DNA of 64,000 bases from Pseudo-nitzschia pungens (GCA_037355855.1 CM074758.1:2701001-2765000); one strand, 5' to 3'. Positions 41,652 through 52,015 are shown, counted from the stretch's first letter. Translations and numbers: made by a program. Notes: a model not told the origin generated them from the letters alone.

Positions 41652-43205
41652 ATGGAGATGAACAAAGAACAAGCGGAAAAATGCAAAACGATCGGCGCGG
41701 AAGCACTAAAGCAAGGACAATACGATCGGGCCGTCAAATTTTTCAAAAAGAGTCTTCATCTGCACCCCCTTCCCGGAGTGGAAACTTTGTTGTCGACCGC
41801 GGAGCGCATGTCAAAGGGGGAAAGCAGTAGCACTAGTTCCAGCAACAGAACTTACACGAATGGCGCATCGTACTCCTCTAGTAGTTCCTTCAATGCAGGT
41901 GCAGGTGCAGGTGCGTCTGCACACTCGGCGTCCGCTGCGTCGTCATCCACGTCGTCCGCTTCGACCCAGAGACCTGCTCCTGCTCCAGCTCCCGCACCAT
42001 CCTCGGCGCCAGCTCCGGCACCCGAACCGTCATCGAATGCATCGGGAGGTCGTTCGTACACGCCGGAAATGGTGGAAACGGTCAATCGAATTCTGAAGGC
42101 AAAGGAGGGTGGCCGAGGTGCCCATTACCGAGTATTGGGAATTTCTCAAAACGCCACAGAGAGCGAAATCAAAAAGGCCTACCGCAAAACAGCCATTAAA
42201 GTCCATCCCGACAAGAACTCGGCTCCGCAAGCAGATGAAGCGTTCAAGGCTGTGGGCTTGGCGTATGCGACACTATCCGATACCCAGAAGCGGACCATTT
42301 ACGATCGATACGGAGAGGAAGATCCGGACAATCGAGGTGGTGGCATGGGAGGAATGGGCCGAGGACCAGGAGGCATGCATTTCCGTCCCGGCCAGGAGGT
42401 CAACCCAGAAGACATTTTCAACATGTTTTTTGGCGGAGGCATGGGAGGAATGCACCGCGGTCCCGGCGGAGTCCACTTTTCTACCAACTTTGGCGGAATG
42501 CCGGGTGCATTCCGACATCAGCAGCAACAAAGACGCCGGCAGGGACAGCAAGAGCCGGACACGCCTGGTCTTGCCAACTTGATACAGCTGTTACCGTTCT
42601 TAGTCATCATGCTGCTATCGTTTTTCAATGCAAACAACGATTCTTCCGGCAGTGGTAGCGGTGGCGGGAACAGCCGAAGTCCCGGTCTGAATCGCTACTT
42701 TACTCTACATGTAAGTGGATTAGCGCAATGATTTTCCTGCGTTGTGATGCTTGTGTATCTCAGTCAGACTCGAAATGAAATGAAATGAAACGATGCGTGT
42801 CATTATTATTGCATCATTGGGATTGCCTCTCACAGAATGGAAATTTTTCGAATGCAAACAAAAAATCAGGAGGTGGATCCTTTTGTAAATCCATTGCTTA
42901 CAAAACTGACCAAGGTCAAGGATATTCCATATTTCGTGGATAATCAATTCATGCGAACTCTCTATCGCGACCGCTACCAACTGGCACAAGTGGAACGAAT
43001 GGTGGAGAGAGCCTACGAAAACTACCTAGTAGACGAGTGCAACGACCAACGAAGGCACAAAAAGTCCATGATCAAAGAGGCGGAAAACAAAGCGACACAG
43101 GAGGAAATCGAGATGGCCAAAAAGACAGCCGAGAAATTCCAGCTTTCCAGATGTGTCGAACTGAACGATCTATTCCCGTTGCGGAATGCTGGTCGCCGGT
43201 ACTAG
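41652..43205 (+). CDS. DNAJB12/DNAJB14-like ER-membrane J-domain co-chaperone
   Basis: Hsp40 that would stimulate Hsp70 at the ER membrane for quality control or ERAD. The N-terminus EQAEKCKTIGAEALKQGQYD matches the TPR-like start of DNAJB12-type proteins. Then come a Ser/Ala/Pro linker, the J domain at ~156-220 with the HPD tripeptide (VHPDKN), a Gly/Met-rich region, and a single membrane segment (IQLLPFLVIMLLSFF) at ~316-330. The DUF1977-like C-terminus (KDIPYFVDNQF ... RVERAYENYL-type helix) lies in a second exon (42836-43205) after an intron at 42711-42835 with GTAAGT and CACAG ends. The straightforward join reads out of frame by one base; see findings. The family assignment is firm; the exact exon 2 frame is not. 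Confidence 0.85.
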
Positions 43206-43538
43206 ATGGTAATTACCATGTAGAAAGAAAAGAAGAACCGAGAGCAATTAAAATTTAATTAAACTAAAGCGATTCGATTTTGTTCATTATAGAGTTGCCG
43301 TTTGGTGCGACAAGTTACTGGTGTAGGGTCAGACGATGGTCTCGTCACATACCGCATACGTGCGAAAATAGTTCCAATTTCTATGATTTGCAAGCTGCAA
43401 AAAGATGAATCTAACCCGAGAACCAAGAGTTGAAGCACCGTGCGAACCCATGGCATTGTTAACCTTTTGAAAGTCTATTAGGAGTATTACCCTCCGATAA
43501 TTAGATTGCGTTTCCGTGCTGTTGTGTTTCCGAACATG
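43206..43538. other. Intergenic between convergent genes
   Basis: No gene or repeat recognised; it probably contains both 3' UTRs. Confidence 0.45.
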
Positions 43539-45377
43539 CTATTGGTCCTCGATGGCCTCCGCCTCCGTCGTATCTTCGTACCGATCTTCTTCGTCCTCGT
43601 CTTCTTCCAAAATGTATTCCTCGCCGCCGCGGCTCGCGGAAGCCGTGCCTTCCGCATCGCCGGTGAAACGTTCTTCCCCATTGTCATCGCCGTTGTCGTC
43701 GCCGTTGTCGCCGCCGTTGTCACCGTCACCGTCGTCACCCTGGACGCTTTCCGAGAACCTGTGAAAGAGCCCGCTACCGGTCCCGCTCGCACCCCCACCG
43801 CCGTTGCCAACCCCGTTCATGGTGGAGCCAATGTTGTACACGTAATCTTCCTCGTCGTCGTCCTCGTCGATGAGCTCGACGACGTCGATGGTGCAGAATT
43901 CCTGGGCGATCCACACGATGATGCGGGGGATCAGCATCAGGCAGATCAGTCCCGCAAAGACGTACGAGGCGTTCCGGACGGCCAGGATCGCCTGGTGGCC
44001 GTAGAGCTCCTCCAGCGTGTCGCTGGGGTTGTGCAGCTCGACGGCGATCGAGATGTATGCCCAGACAATGACCAGGGGAATGACAAAATCGGGACCCGAC
44101 GATTGTCCCGTCAGGAAAAAGGTCCCCGGCGGCAGGAGGACTCCCAGCGCGACAATGTCGGCCGACAGCTGGGCTCCGGTGCTGTGCGTGAAGCGGTACC
44201 GAAAGGCCATGGAGAACTGCACTACCGTGCAGACCAGCAGCCATCCGCAGTGCAGGTAAAAGGGGAACCGAAACAACCAGTACTCGATCAAGGATTTGCG
44301 CCGCTGCCTCGGGATTCCCGTCGCCGCCGAGAGGAATCCCACCACCGTCATGATTCCTCCCCCTCCGCGGTGAATGGTGGGAACGCAGAGACAATTGTAG
44401 TGCTGACTGGCCAGCAAAAACACCAAGCACAGGAGTGCCAGAACCACGGCGACAAAACTGAGAATGAACCACCTCATGGAAAAGAAGACCGTCCACACGA
44501 TTTGTATGATACAGGCCCAAAAGAAGTAGAGACCGGTACCCTGTTGGATGATCGGCCGGGCACGATATTTGGGGAAGAGCTGTGCGGTGGCGAAGAAGAA
44601 CTCAAAGACCAGGATCGGTGCCCACAGATAATAGGCATAGTCGGCAGGTGTCACGAGCGTTTCGTATTCCAGAAAGATATCACTTCGCTTTGGCATTTTG
44701 CCAAAGAGGCCAAGGACTCCTATGAAATAGGAAGTGAAAACGTTGAGAACGTACGTAATGACGTTGAGATAATTGAGAAAGTTCAATTTCGGCGGCAAAT
44801 TCGTTGGGCGCAGATTGTAATGGTAATCGTGATGGTGATGATGATGATGATCGTGGCGTCGAAGGCGAGCATTGTGATGAAAGTGATGACGATGATGGTT
44901 CAGATGATGAGGATCCTCGGCATCGTCGTAGGAATCGTCGTCGTGGTGATAATTGTAACCCAAGAGTGGCCTTGGAAGGTCGTCGTCGTCATTCTCGTTG
45001 TCATAGATATTGCTATTCTCGTTGCGATCGATATCACCGTTGCTGCCGGTGTACACGGCATCGTAGTCGCTTTCCCAAAATCGTTCGGAACCGTTTCGCC
45101 GGACGGGACTGTTCGGATTCGAATCGAACGCGGCGTCTCGTCGGGAAGAATTGTGGTTGTAAGTGTTCTTGCTCGCGTTTCTTCCTCTGCCCCCGTTCCA
45201 GTTGTTGTGTAGTGGGTAATGGATTCCCATGGTGGGAGTCAGAGGAGACGACAAGTCCATCACATCGTCTTCGTCCAGGGCGACGGAATAATTCCTCGAT
45301 GTCGCCCCGACAGGCGACAAAAACGAAGGGGTGCCACCGCTCGTCTGATCGTTCCGCTCGTTGCTTGAATCGGTCAT
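43539..45377 (-). CDS. Multipass membrane protein, TspO/MBR-like
   Basis: About 612 residues from the ATG at 45377; the frame continues to an ATG at 45458, but that extra part is CACAAC-repeat text typical of 5' UTR. The N-terminal ~200 residues are polar, Asn/Asp-rich and include a His run (HDHHHHHHHDYHY). The rest has about nine or ten hydrophobic segments. The region from YLNVITYVLNVFTSYFIG through LVTPADYAYYLWAPILVFE resembles the first helices of TspO/MBR-related proteins (V-T-P-A-G-x-x-x-x-x-W-x pattern). The C-terminus is Gly/Asp then Glu/Asp-rich. Function as transporter, sensor or scaffold is unknown. Large plus-strand open frames over the same interval are shadows. Confidence 0.65.
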   Translation of the reverse strand: MTDSSNERNDQTSGGTPSFLSPVGATSRNYSVALDEDDVMDLSSPLTPTMGIHYPLHNNWNGGRGRNASKNTYNHNSSRRDAAFDSNPNSPVRRNGSERFWESDYDAVYTGSNGDIDRNENSNIYDNENDDDDLPRPLLGYNYHHDDDSYDDAEDPHHLNHHRHHFHHNARLRRHDHHHHHHHDYHYNLRPTNLPPKLNFLNYLNVITYVLNVFTSYFIGVLGLFGKMPKRSDIFLEYETLVTPADYAYYLWAPILVFEFFFATAQLFPKYRARPIIQQGTGLYFFWACIIQIVWTVFFSMRWFILSFVAVVLALLCLVFLLASQHYNCLCVPTIHRGGGGIMTVVGFLSAATGIPRQRRKSLIEYWLFRFPFYLHCGWLLVCTVVQFSMAFRYRFTHSTGAQLSADIVALGVLLPPGTFFLTGQSSGPDFVIPLVIVWAYISIAVELHNPSDTLEELYGHQAILAVRNASYVFAGLICLMLIPRIIVWIAQEFCTIDVVELIDEDDDEEDYVYNIGSTMNGVGNGGGGASGTGSGLFHRFSESVQGDDGDGDNGGDNGDDNGDDNGEERFTGDAEGTASASRGGEEYILEEDEDEEDRYEDTTEAEAIEDQ

Positions 45378-46150
45378 GATAACGCCGAAACTCTTGTGTG
45401 CTCTCTTGTAATGTGTTATGTTGTGTTGTGTTTTGTTGTGTTGTGTCAGTACCGGCACTTCAACTCGCGATCAACGGAAACGAGACACGATGTACCGTAT
45501 TGTTGATATTGTGAGTGTTACATCCCATAGTGGAGGAAGGAACATTGAGAACAATAAAACTGTTTGAATCGTGCTACGAGCGTCGTTGTGAGCGTAGAAA
45601 TAGAGAACGTACTACGGCAGTTACGAAGTGAGTTACCCTACTACCTACCCGTAGAACTGGTACCTTACCCAGCATGATCGAAATTGAAAATGGATCGAAA
45701 TTCTGGATGTAAGATTACCGGTAGATCCGTACCAATGCGGGCGATGTCTCACCTTACCAGGAACGCAACCTGTCGTACAGTTGATTGTCCCGTCTGGGCG
45801 GTGCTAGGTGAATTAGTACGTGCTGCTGATAACCTTCTCAACTTCGCCTTCCCAAAAAGTTTTTCTCTGAAAGAACAATAATAGTAGTAGTAAGATCTTG
45901 TTGCCGTAATGTCCCTCCCTCCATGAAACTCCAGCACCGGCATGTTGGATACAAGAATTATCATCGAACAAATAGAACTATCTTTAATGTCCCCTCCAGC
46001 ATTTTCTGCTGTGCCAGGATTCTTCTCTTGCACCTCAACTGAAGCAGAAGCACCACCACCCATAGTAGTAGTACTACCACTACAGCAGGGAAGTTCATAG
46101 TAAGCAGTAGTATTAGTAGTACTACTAGTAGTAATCAGTTACCGCCACCA
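45378..46150. other. Intergenic with TACTAG/AGTAGT microsatellite
   Basis: No gene supported. It contains AGTAGTAGTA/TACTACTAG runs at about 45880-45893 and 46060-46140. The Ty3/gypsy element inserted at the end of this stretch. Confidence 0.5.
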
Positions 46151-46155
46151 CCATG

Positions 46156-46346
46156 TGCCATACCCCGGGTCTACTAGTGAATAGAATAGTAGTGATATGC
46201 AAATTGTGAGCTCTATCAATTAGTCTATTGCTATCGGATTGAGAGACCGTCTCCCCATTGGCGATACGGACGCTCGCTAATCGTAATTCATCCTTATCCT
46301 TAATTCAGTCCCGAGTGGACTCGTGACTGTATTCCGGTGCACGGCA
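46156..46346 (-). repeat. 3' LTR of the Ty3/gypsy element
   Basis: 191 bp, TGCCATACCCC ... GTGCACGGCA on the plus strand. On the element strand a short purine-rich tract (GGAGGAG) precedes it, the likely polypurine tract. The Pol stop is about 24 bp away. Confidence 0.95.
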
Positions 46347-46370
46347 TGCTCCTCCATGGTACTGTAACAA

Positions 46371-49300
46371 TTACTTCTCTGGTTCGGGGCTATCCCTGCA
46401 ATAATAGGGATGGACTCTCCTGATGTTAACCCGGTCAGTTACAAAAGGAGCAGTTTCAATCGTTACAGTTCCATTATCATGGGCCTTGAGCACCTTGTAA
46501 GGTCCTTGCCGTGGGAAGGATAGTTTTGGAATAATGCCCTTCCTTTCCAGGGTGACATAGTCTCCTTCTTTATAGACATGGGGGATCCTCTTCTGGTTTT
46601 CCCTGATGTTGCTCTTGTGGATGCTTTTCTGCTTCCTCGCTTGGATTGCTTCCCAATCCACTGGGAAGTTCACCGGCATGAACATGTCTCGACCGAACAC
46701 CAGTTGCGCTGGGGAGTACCCCAGGGTGGTATGGATGGCGCTTCTGATAGCATATGCTGCCTTGGTGGTGAATTCCTCAAAAGGGTCCTCCTCGTGGAGG
46801 TCCCTGTTCTCCAGGTTGAAGGACAACAGACAGTCCTTTAATACCTGATGGATCCTTTCCAACACCGAGTTGGATTGTGGGTTCCAAGCCCCGCTGGGCT
46901 TTCTTTTCATCCCCATGTTCTCGCAGAGCTCTTGGAACTCTGCTTTGAACTCACTCCCGCCATCAAAGCCAATCTCCTTTGGGCGCGGATATCTTGCCAG
47001 CCAGGTACTGTCCAACAATCGTTGAGTTTCTGCTGCATTTGGGGAGTCCTTCAGGTGAGCCAGTTCAAACCATCCGGTCACTGGGTCTACCATGGTGAGA
47101 ACATGGATTTGGTAGTCTTTGCCATTTTTGTTGTGGACAGTTGCAGGTCCCCAGAGGTCCACATTGACCCTCTGCCATTTGGTGACCTCAGCTGCTTTTT
47201 CCGGTAGTAGTCCATACTTCTTCCGGCCACTCTTCTTAAACATCTGACACGTGTGGCAGTGTTTGCAGAGGTCCTGAACGTCCTTCCGTAGGCCTTTCCA
47301 GGTGAACACTGAGCGTATGCTCTGTTCCATTCTCTTTTCTCCGGGATGGACCAACATGCTGTGGTACCATTCCATAACTCTATCCTTGAGTTTATCGGGA
47401 ATCAGGATCTTTCCTTCTTTATGGATTAGGTTGTAACCTTCCACCATTTTGGTGGTTAGTCGATTGTCTTTTTCCAGAGCATTCACGATTCCTGTGTCCT
47501 GTTGCTGGTAGAACTGAATCATGTCCGGGGCAAGTGGGAATGCACTATTGCCCTGGAATTCTTCCGGCGCTTCTCCAAGTGGGAATAGGAGTTGCCGGAG
47601 GTGCTCTTCCTCATCCGCGTAGGTGAGGGGCTTATTTGGTGGTAGCCATTCCACCGTATCTGCTGGATCATCCGTAATATCCAGTCGTGATAGTGCATCT
47701 GCTGCATCGTTGTCTTTGCCAGCCACATGCTTGACTACCGGGTGGAACTCCTCCATGAGGAGTCTCCACCGGACCATCCTTTGGGTGGGCATCTGCTGAT
47801 AGAGCAGGTTAAGGTGGTCTGTGTGAATAATCACATCTTGTCCTCGTAGGATTCCTTCGAATGCCTTCAGGCCTTCTACTATGCCCAGGAGTTCTTTTTC
47901 TCCAACAGTGTAGTTGAGCTGCGCCGAGTTCAGCTTCCGGGTGTAGAAACCAAGGGGCTTGCCATCTTGGCATACAGTTGCTCCCAGTTGCCTATCGCTG
48001 GCGTCTGAGTAGAGATGAAATGGTTTTGTAAAGTCCGGGAATGCGAGTTTCGCTTCATCTGCGAGCATCCTCTTCGCCTCCATGAAAGCTTTCTGCTCTG
48101 CTGGACCCCAGTACCAGTTCATTTTTCCCTTTTTCCCTGCAAGCTTGTTCAGAGGGGCTAGGATGTGGGAGCGGCGCTTCCACATGTCCCTGTAAAAGTT
48201 GACCATCCCAAGGAACATCTTGAGTTGCTTGGTGGTCTTGGGGGCTTCCAGGCGCTTCATCGCCTCCAGTTTCTTTGGCTGGGGCTGAATGCCTTCTGTT
48301 GTTAACAGAAATCCCAGATATTCCACTTCTTTTTGCATGAAAAAGGATTTTCTGAGGTTGGCTCGGAAGCCAGCATCGTCCAGTCTTTGGAGGACGGTAT
48401 CGATTTTGTCGAGGTGATCCTGTTCAGATTCTCCTTCTCGTTGAATGATTAGGATATCATCAATATAGACAAGGACGTAGTCCAGGTCCCCTAGTAGGTT
48501 CATCATGACTGATTGGAAGATATCCGGAGCGCACGCAATCCCCATTGCTAGTCTCTTGTAGGCATACTTTCCCCACGGCAGGATGGTGGAGCAGATTTTC
48601 TGGCTCTCTTTGCAGATGGGGATGGTATAGTATCCTTGGGACAAGTCCAGTGCCGTAGCTGATTTGAACTTTTGTAGTCTCTGGATTGTTTCCCCTATTC
48701 GAGGTAGTGGGAATGGTTTTCGTTGGATGGCGGCGTTCATTTTCCGGAAGTCGGTGAGAACTCGGATATCGCCTGTTTTCTTTGGTTGGCAGAAGGTCGG
48801 GGACGCCCATGGTGAGTCATCATCGTGGGGGAGTTTTTCCAATACCCCGATGTCACAGAGTCTGGTGATCTCCTTTCGTAGTGCCTGTTCAAAGGCATGG
48901 GGCACGGAGTAGTACCTCTGTCGGACCGGTTTGACCCCTGGTTGGAGTTCAATGGACACCGGTTCTATATTCTTCAGTAGTCCCAGACCTCCTCCAAAGA
49001 GTGTCGGGAATTTCTTCAGTGTTTTCTTCAAGGCTTCCTTGGATTCCGCAGTAATCTCGAGTTCGTTGACCATAGCGTCTATATCGACTTTGGAGTAGTC
49101 TGCGTCCAAGATTTTGGCTTGCCTTTCTTCCTCTTGTTGGAGGATTGGACTCTGTGTGTTGGCAAAGAATACTGCCTCACATTTGTCCGGGTTCGAGAGC
49201 TCCCCCATCCCCTTCATGGGAATAGTGTCACCCTGCCATTCTATTGTTCGGGAGCTGTATTTTATGTCCAGTCCCAGTTGTGCCATTAGATCGGATCCTA

Positions 49301-49640
49301 TAATCATGTCATAGGGTACTTCCTCATGGTGATGATACTCATCCACTTGGAAGGTCCATTTGATGGTCTTAGAGTTTGAAAATTCTATCAGCCTTAGTCC
49401 CACTGAAGCCGCAGACTTGGTTCTGAACTTGCCTCCGTACGTGTTGTAGGTGACAGATCTTTGGTCTCGGTTCGTTAGTTGACTTCGGTCGACAAATTGC
49501 CTTAGTATGATGGATTTGGAGCAGCCAGAGTCTAGTAGGCCCCGGAGCATCCTCCCCCTTCCCTTGTGGTCCAATACCTCCACACAGACGTCCGCAAACC
49601 TGTTGATGATGCGGGGTCCAGTGTGGATGGTATCAGCCAT
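46371..49640 (-). CDS. pol: Ty3/gypsy Pol: protease, reverse transcriptase, RNase H, integrase
   Basis: 1089 residues beginning with ATG immediately after the Gag stop and in the same frame. Aspartic protease active site LLDSGCSKS (~37). Reverse transcriptase with ALDLSQGYYTIPI and catalytic VYIDDILI (~391). RNase H with LYSDASDRQLG (~543), Glu in TVGEKELLGI and HTDHLNLLY. Integrase HHCC zinc region (WYHSMLVHPGE ... CKHCHTCQ, ~760-795) and DDE core: Asp in VDLWGP (~827), GFDGGSEF (~892), Glu in NSVLERIHQ (~926). RNase H before integrase is the Ty3/gypsy order. The last ~100 residues resemble a small GPF/GPY-type beta domain (FPRQGPYKVLKA), with no chromodomain seen. All catalytic residues are intact. 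Confidence 0.96.
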   Translation of the reverse strand: MADTIHTGPRIINRFADVCVEVLDHKGRGRMLRGLLDSGCSKSIILRQFVDRSQLTNRDQRSVTYNTYGGKFRTKSAASVGLRLIEFSNSKTIKWTFQVDEYHHHEEVPYDMIIGSDLMAQLGLDIKYSSRTIEWQGDTIPMKGMGELSNPDKCEAVFFANTQSPILQQEEERQAKILDADYSKVDIDAMVNELEITAESKEALKKTLKKFPTLFGGGLGLLKNIEPVSIELQPGVKPVRQRYYSVPHAFEQALRKEITRLCDIGVLEKLPHDDDSPWASPTFCQPKKTGDIRVLTDFRKMNAAIQRKPFPLPRIGETIQRLQKFKSATALDLSQGYYTIPICKESQKICSTILPWGKYAYKRLAMGIACAPDIFQSVMMNLLGDLDYVLVYIDDILIIQREGESEQDHLDKIDTVLQRLDDAGFRANLRKSFFMQKEVEYLGFLLTTEGIQPQPKKLEAMKRLEAPKTTKQLKMFLGMVNFYRDMWKRRSHILAPLNKLAGKKGKMNWYWGPAEQKAFMEAKRMLADEAKLAFPDFTKPFHLYSDASDRQLGATVCQDGKPLGFYTRKLNSAQLNYTVGEKELLGIVEGLKAFEGILRGQDVIIHTDHLNLLYQQMPTQRMVRWRLLMEEFHPVVKHVAGKDNDAADALSRLDITDDPADTVEWLPPNKPLTYADEEEHLRQLLFPLGEAPEEFQGNSAFPLAPDMIQFYQQQDTGIVNALEKDNRLTTKMVEGYNLIHKEGKILIPDKLKDRVMEWYHSMLVHPGEKRMEQSIRSVFTWKGLRKDVQDLCKHCHTCQMFKKSGRKKYGLLPEKAAEVTKWQRVNVDLWGPATVHNKNGKDYQIHVLTMVDPVTGWFELAHLKDSPNAAETQRLLDSTWLARYPRPKEIGFDGGSEFKAEFQELCENMGMKRKPSGAWNPQSNSVLERIHQVLKDCLLSFNLENRDLHEEDPFEEFTTKAAYAIRSAIHTTLGYSPAQLVFGRDMFMPVNFPVDWEAIQARKQKSIHKSNIRENQKRIPHVYKEGDYVTLERKGIIPKLSFPRQGPYKVLKAHDNGTVTIETAPFVTDRVNIRRVHPYYCRDSPEPEK

Positions 49641-51074
49641 TCAGTTGTGGGATCCTTTCTTTTTAAAGGTCTTTCGGTACTTTCTTCTGTACTCTTTGAG
49701 TTCGCGTTCAGAGATATCTATCTCATCGTCGGAAACCTCGTGGTCCGCTTGGGCCGTGGCCAGTACATAGGAGTACTCGTGGTTTGATAAGTTCCTTCCC
49801 CAGTGGGGTTTGGAGTGTTGCTCGTTGTCCGAGTCTTCTTTTGCCACAAAATGCTCCTTGAGCAGATTGATGGTTTCCCGGTCGAATTTTCCCTTTTTGG
49901 GTGGTCCGCCGGTTAGTTTCCAGCATTTGCCGGCGTGGGTCTTGCCACAGGTCTTGCAGAGCTGTTTGTTGCTGTTGTCCACAGGTCGCTTCTTTTTGCC
50001 AGGGGACTTCCCGTGGTGTCCTCCCCCAGATGCGGCCTTGGGGGTCTTCTTGGTGACGCCGGTCTGCTTTTCGAGGTCGGTGATGCGTTGTTGCATTATC
50101 GCCTCCTTCCGGATGGTGATTTCCAGGTTTTCGAGCTTGTCGATAGTGGTGTTAAAGGAGTGGGTGTAGAGGTCCCAACTAATGTGCTCCAGCTTCTCGC
50201 GTTGGGAGTGGGTCATGTTGGCATCTAGGATTTCCTTCATTTCTCCTTGGGTGAAACTTCGTGGTGTTTCCATTTGGTCACTGCCACATTCCCAGAGGCA
50301 GTCTGGGAGGTAGCTTTGGAGTTCGGCCATTCGATTGGCCCAGGCTCTAATGCCATGTTTGAGGTCCACGCGCATGCCTCGCATGAATCGGCGGAGGACG
50401 ATGTACGAGCGCTTGCCGTGTTGGTCATTGCCAAAGATTTTGAGCTTGAGGGCATGCATGCATTCCTCGATGACATCCTTTCTGTACTCCTGGGATTGGT
50501 AGTACTGGATGAGGGCGCTTGCGACCTTCTTCTTTGGGATTGGAGACTCGAGGTTGTCGGTCTCCGATTCTTTGTCCGATCTCGCCGTGGCTGTGTCGGT
50601 TTTGTTGGCGTTTGGAGGTTTCTCCTTTGCCGTCTCCTTGGAGGCTCCCGTGGGAGGTTCAGTGGCGTCTTGCCCCATTGATAGTAGTATGTTGGCTTGG
50701 TCCCTTTGCTCGATCTCTTGGATCTTTTTCTGTACGTGTCTGGTGTGATGGACCTTGTGGGTTGGTTCGGCCAAGTAGGTCCGCTTGAGCGTTCGCTGGA
50801 CAAGTCCGAGTGCCTCAATAGAGAGGATTCTCTGTAGAACTTCCAATTTCTGGTCTCCGTTGAGTTTGTCATTGCCAGCAATTTTCTGGTCAAAGTCTCT
50901 CTTCCAGAGAAGGAAGAGTTCTGGTCTTTCAGTACCATTGAGAACTTTCAGGTAGTCGCTGAATGCGATTCCACCTTGTTCACTGTCTACGTTCATCTTT
51001 ACGGTGGCGGCGTCTTCCGGCCAGTCCTCTCGTGCGATGTTGAAAGGTTTCAGTTTGGTTCCTTTAGACGCCAT
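49641..51074 (-). CDS. gag: Ty3/gypsy Gag
   Basis: 477 residues forming the capsid of the retrotransposon particle. The N-terminal and central parts are helical and charged, with a retrotransposon Gag-like stretch (SYIVLRRFMRGMRVDLKHG ...). One Cys/His motif CKTCGKTHAGKC (~371, C-x2-C-x3-H-x3-C) sits between Lys-rich stretches and is probably the nucleocapsid knuckle. The C-terminus is basic (EYRRKYRKTFKKKGSHN). The frame ends TGA, followed directly by the Pol ATG. Confidence 0.93.
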   Translation of the reverse strand: MASKGTKLKPFNIAREDWPEDAATVKMNVDSEQGGIAFSDYLKVLNGTERPELFLLWKRDFDQKIAGNDKLNGDQKLEVLQRILSIEALGLVQRTLKRTYLAEPTHKVHHTRHVQKKIQEIEQRDQANILLSMGQDATEPPTGASKETAKEKPPNANKTDTATARSDKESETDNLESPIPKKKVASALIQYYQSQEYRKDVIEECMHALKLKIFGNDQHGKRSYIVLRRFMRGMRVDLKHGIRAWANRMAELQSYLPDCLWECGSDQMETPRSFTQGEMKEILDANMTHSQREKLEHISWDLYTHSFNTTIDKLENLEITIRKEAIMQQRITDLEKQTGVTKKTPKAASGGGHHGKSPGKKKRPVDNSNKQLCKTCGKTHAGKCWKLTGGPPKKGKFDRETINLLKEHFVAKEDSDNEQHSKPHWGRNLSNHEYSYVLATAQADHEVSDDEIDISERELKEYRRKYRKTFKKKGSHN

Positions 51075-51819
51075 GGTGAGTTAATCAGTCAGTTATTATA
51101 TTTTAGTTTAATTAGTTACAGTGTTTCTGTAAGTTGTTAGTTGGGTTGGAAATGAGCAAAAAGTGATTGCTCCAGTTTTTCCCCCTGAGGTTCACTTCCA
51201 CGCGATACCCCGTGTTGTGACTGATTTTCCCCCTGGTTTGTCCATTGGTGGGAGTTGTTTCTCTCTTTAGTTCCCGGGAATCCTGTGGTTCTCCGGAGTT
51301 GTTTCTGTTTTTATTTTGCGGGATTCGATTCCCGTGGTTCTCCGGCGTTGCTTCCCTATTAAGCAATCACCGGGCCGGTCCCACTTCCCGTTTCCCGTGG
51401 GATTGGTGGTGTTTAAGTATTCATTATATACCTTTCCGGATATCCGTATACTTCGGTTTTGGTTGGCATCCCCTATTCGGTCTGTCCATCCACTCAGTGT
51501 TGGTCCAATTAGTCCACTCACTGGATTATGTGTCACTTTTTCGACACTTATTTCATTATTTCTTTGTTCGATTATTTCTGCTGTCGACCATGGTCCTGTT
51601 TAGGTACTTAGGTGTCTCTGTTGCTGCTGTTGCTCCCTTCTTTGGGCGCCAACAGTTGCTGGGGTCGGTCTTCCTTGTGCTGCAGACACTGGATATCCTT
51701 CTCCCTGTTTTTGCTTCTTTGTGCCTCCATTTTTGGCAGTCTTTCGGTCTCGTCGGCGCCTTGGCCGATCGATCTCTTTCTGCTCATGGTCATCAGCACT
51801 CAGCTTGATTTTAAAATCA
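51075..51819 (-). other. 5' leader of the Ty3/gypsy element
   Basis: Runs from the 5' LTR to the Gag ATG. It starts (minus strand) with the perfect palindrome TGATTTTAAAATCA next to the LTR, where the primer-binding site is expected. Plus-strand CCGTGGTTCTCCGG-like text occurs twice (about 51285-51345). Frames here look like shadows. A long untranslated leader could carry packaging signals (inference). Confidence 0.6.
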
Positions 51820-52010
51820 TGCCATACCCCGGGTCTACTAGTGAATAGAATAGTAGTGATATGCAAATTGTGAGCTCTATCAATTAGTCTATTGCTATCG
51901 GATTGAGAGACCGTCTCCCCATTGGCGATACGGACGCTCGCTAATCGTAATTCATCCTTATCCTTAATTCAGTCCCGAGTGGACTCGTGACTGTATTCCG
52001 GTGCACGGCA
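51820..52010 (-). repeat. 5' LTR of the Ty3/gypsy element
   Basis: 191 bp, matches 46156-46346 with no difference that I could find. It would carry the element promoter. Confidence 0.95.
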
Positions 52011-52015
52011 CCATG

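Larger units (their letters stand above)
46151..52015 (-). mobile_element. Complete Ty3/gypsy LTR retrotransposon with 5-bp target duplication
   Basis: The element proper is 46156-52010, transcribed on the minus strand. The 191-bp LTRs begin TGCC and end GGCA and read as identical by eye. The target duplication CCATG is present at 46151-46155 and 52011-52015. Coding order on the minus strand is Gag, protease, reverse transcriptase, RNase H, integrase, as expected for Ty3/gypsy. The 5' leader from LTR to Gag is about 745 bp. Identical LTRs and open frames indicate very recent insertion. Confidence 0.97.

Noticed and set aside
43506..45212. Plus-strand 568-codon frame over the TspO-like gene
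   Set aside because: It is an antisense shadow: hydrophobic runs mirror the acidic and His-rich codons of the minus-strand gene.
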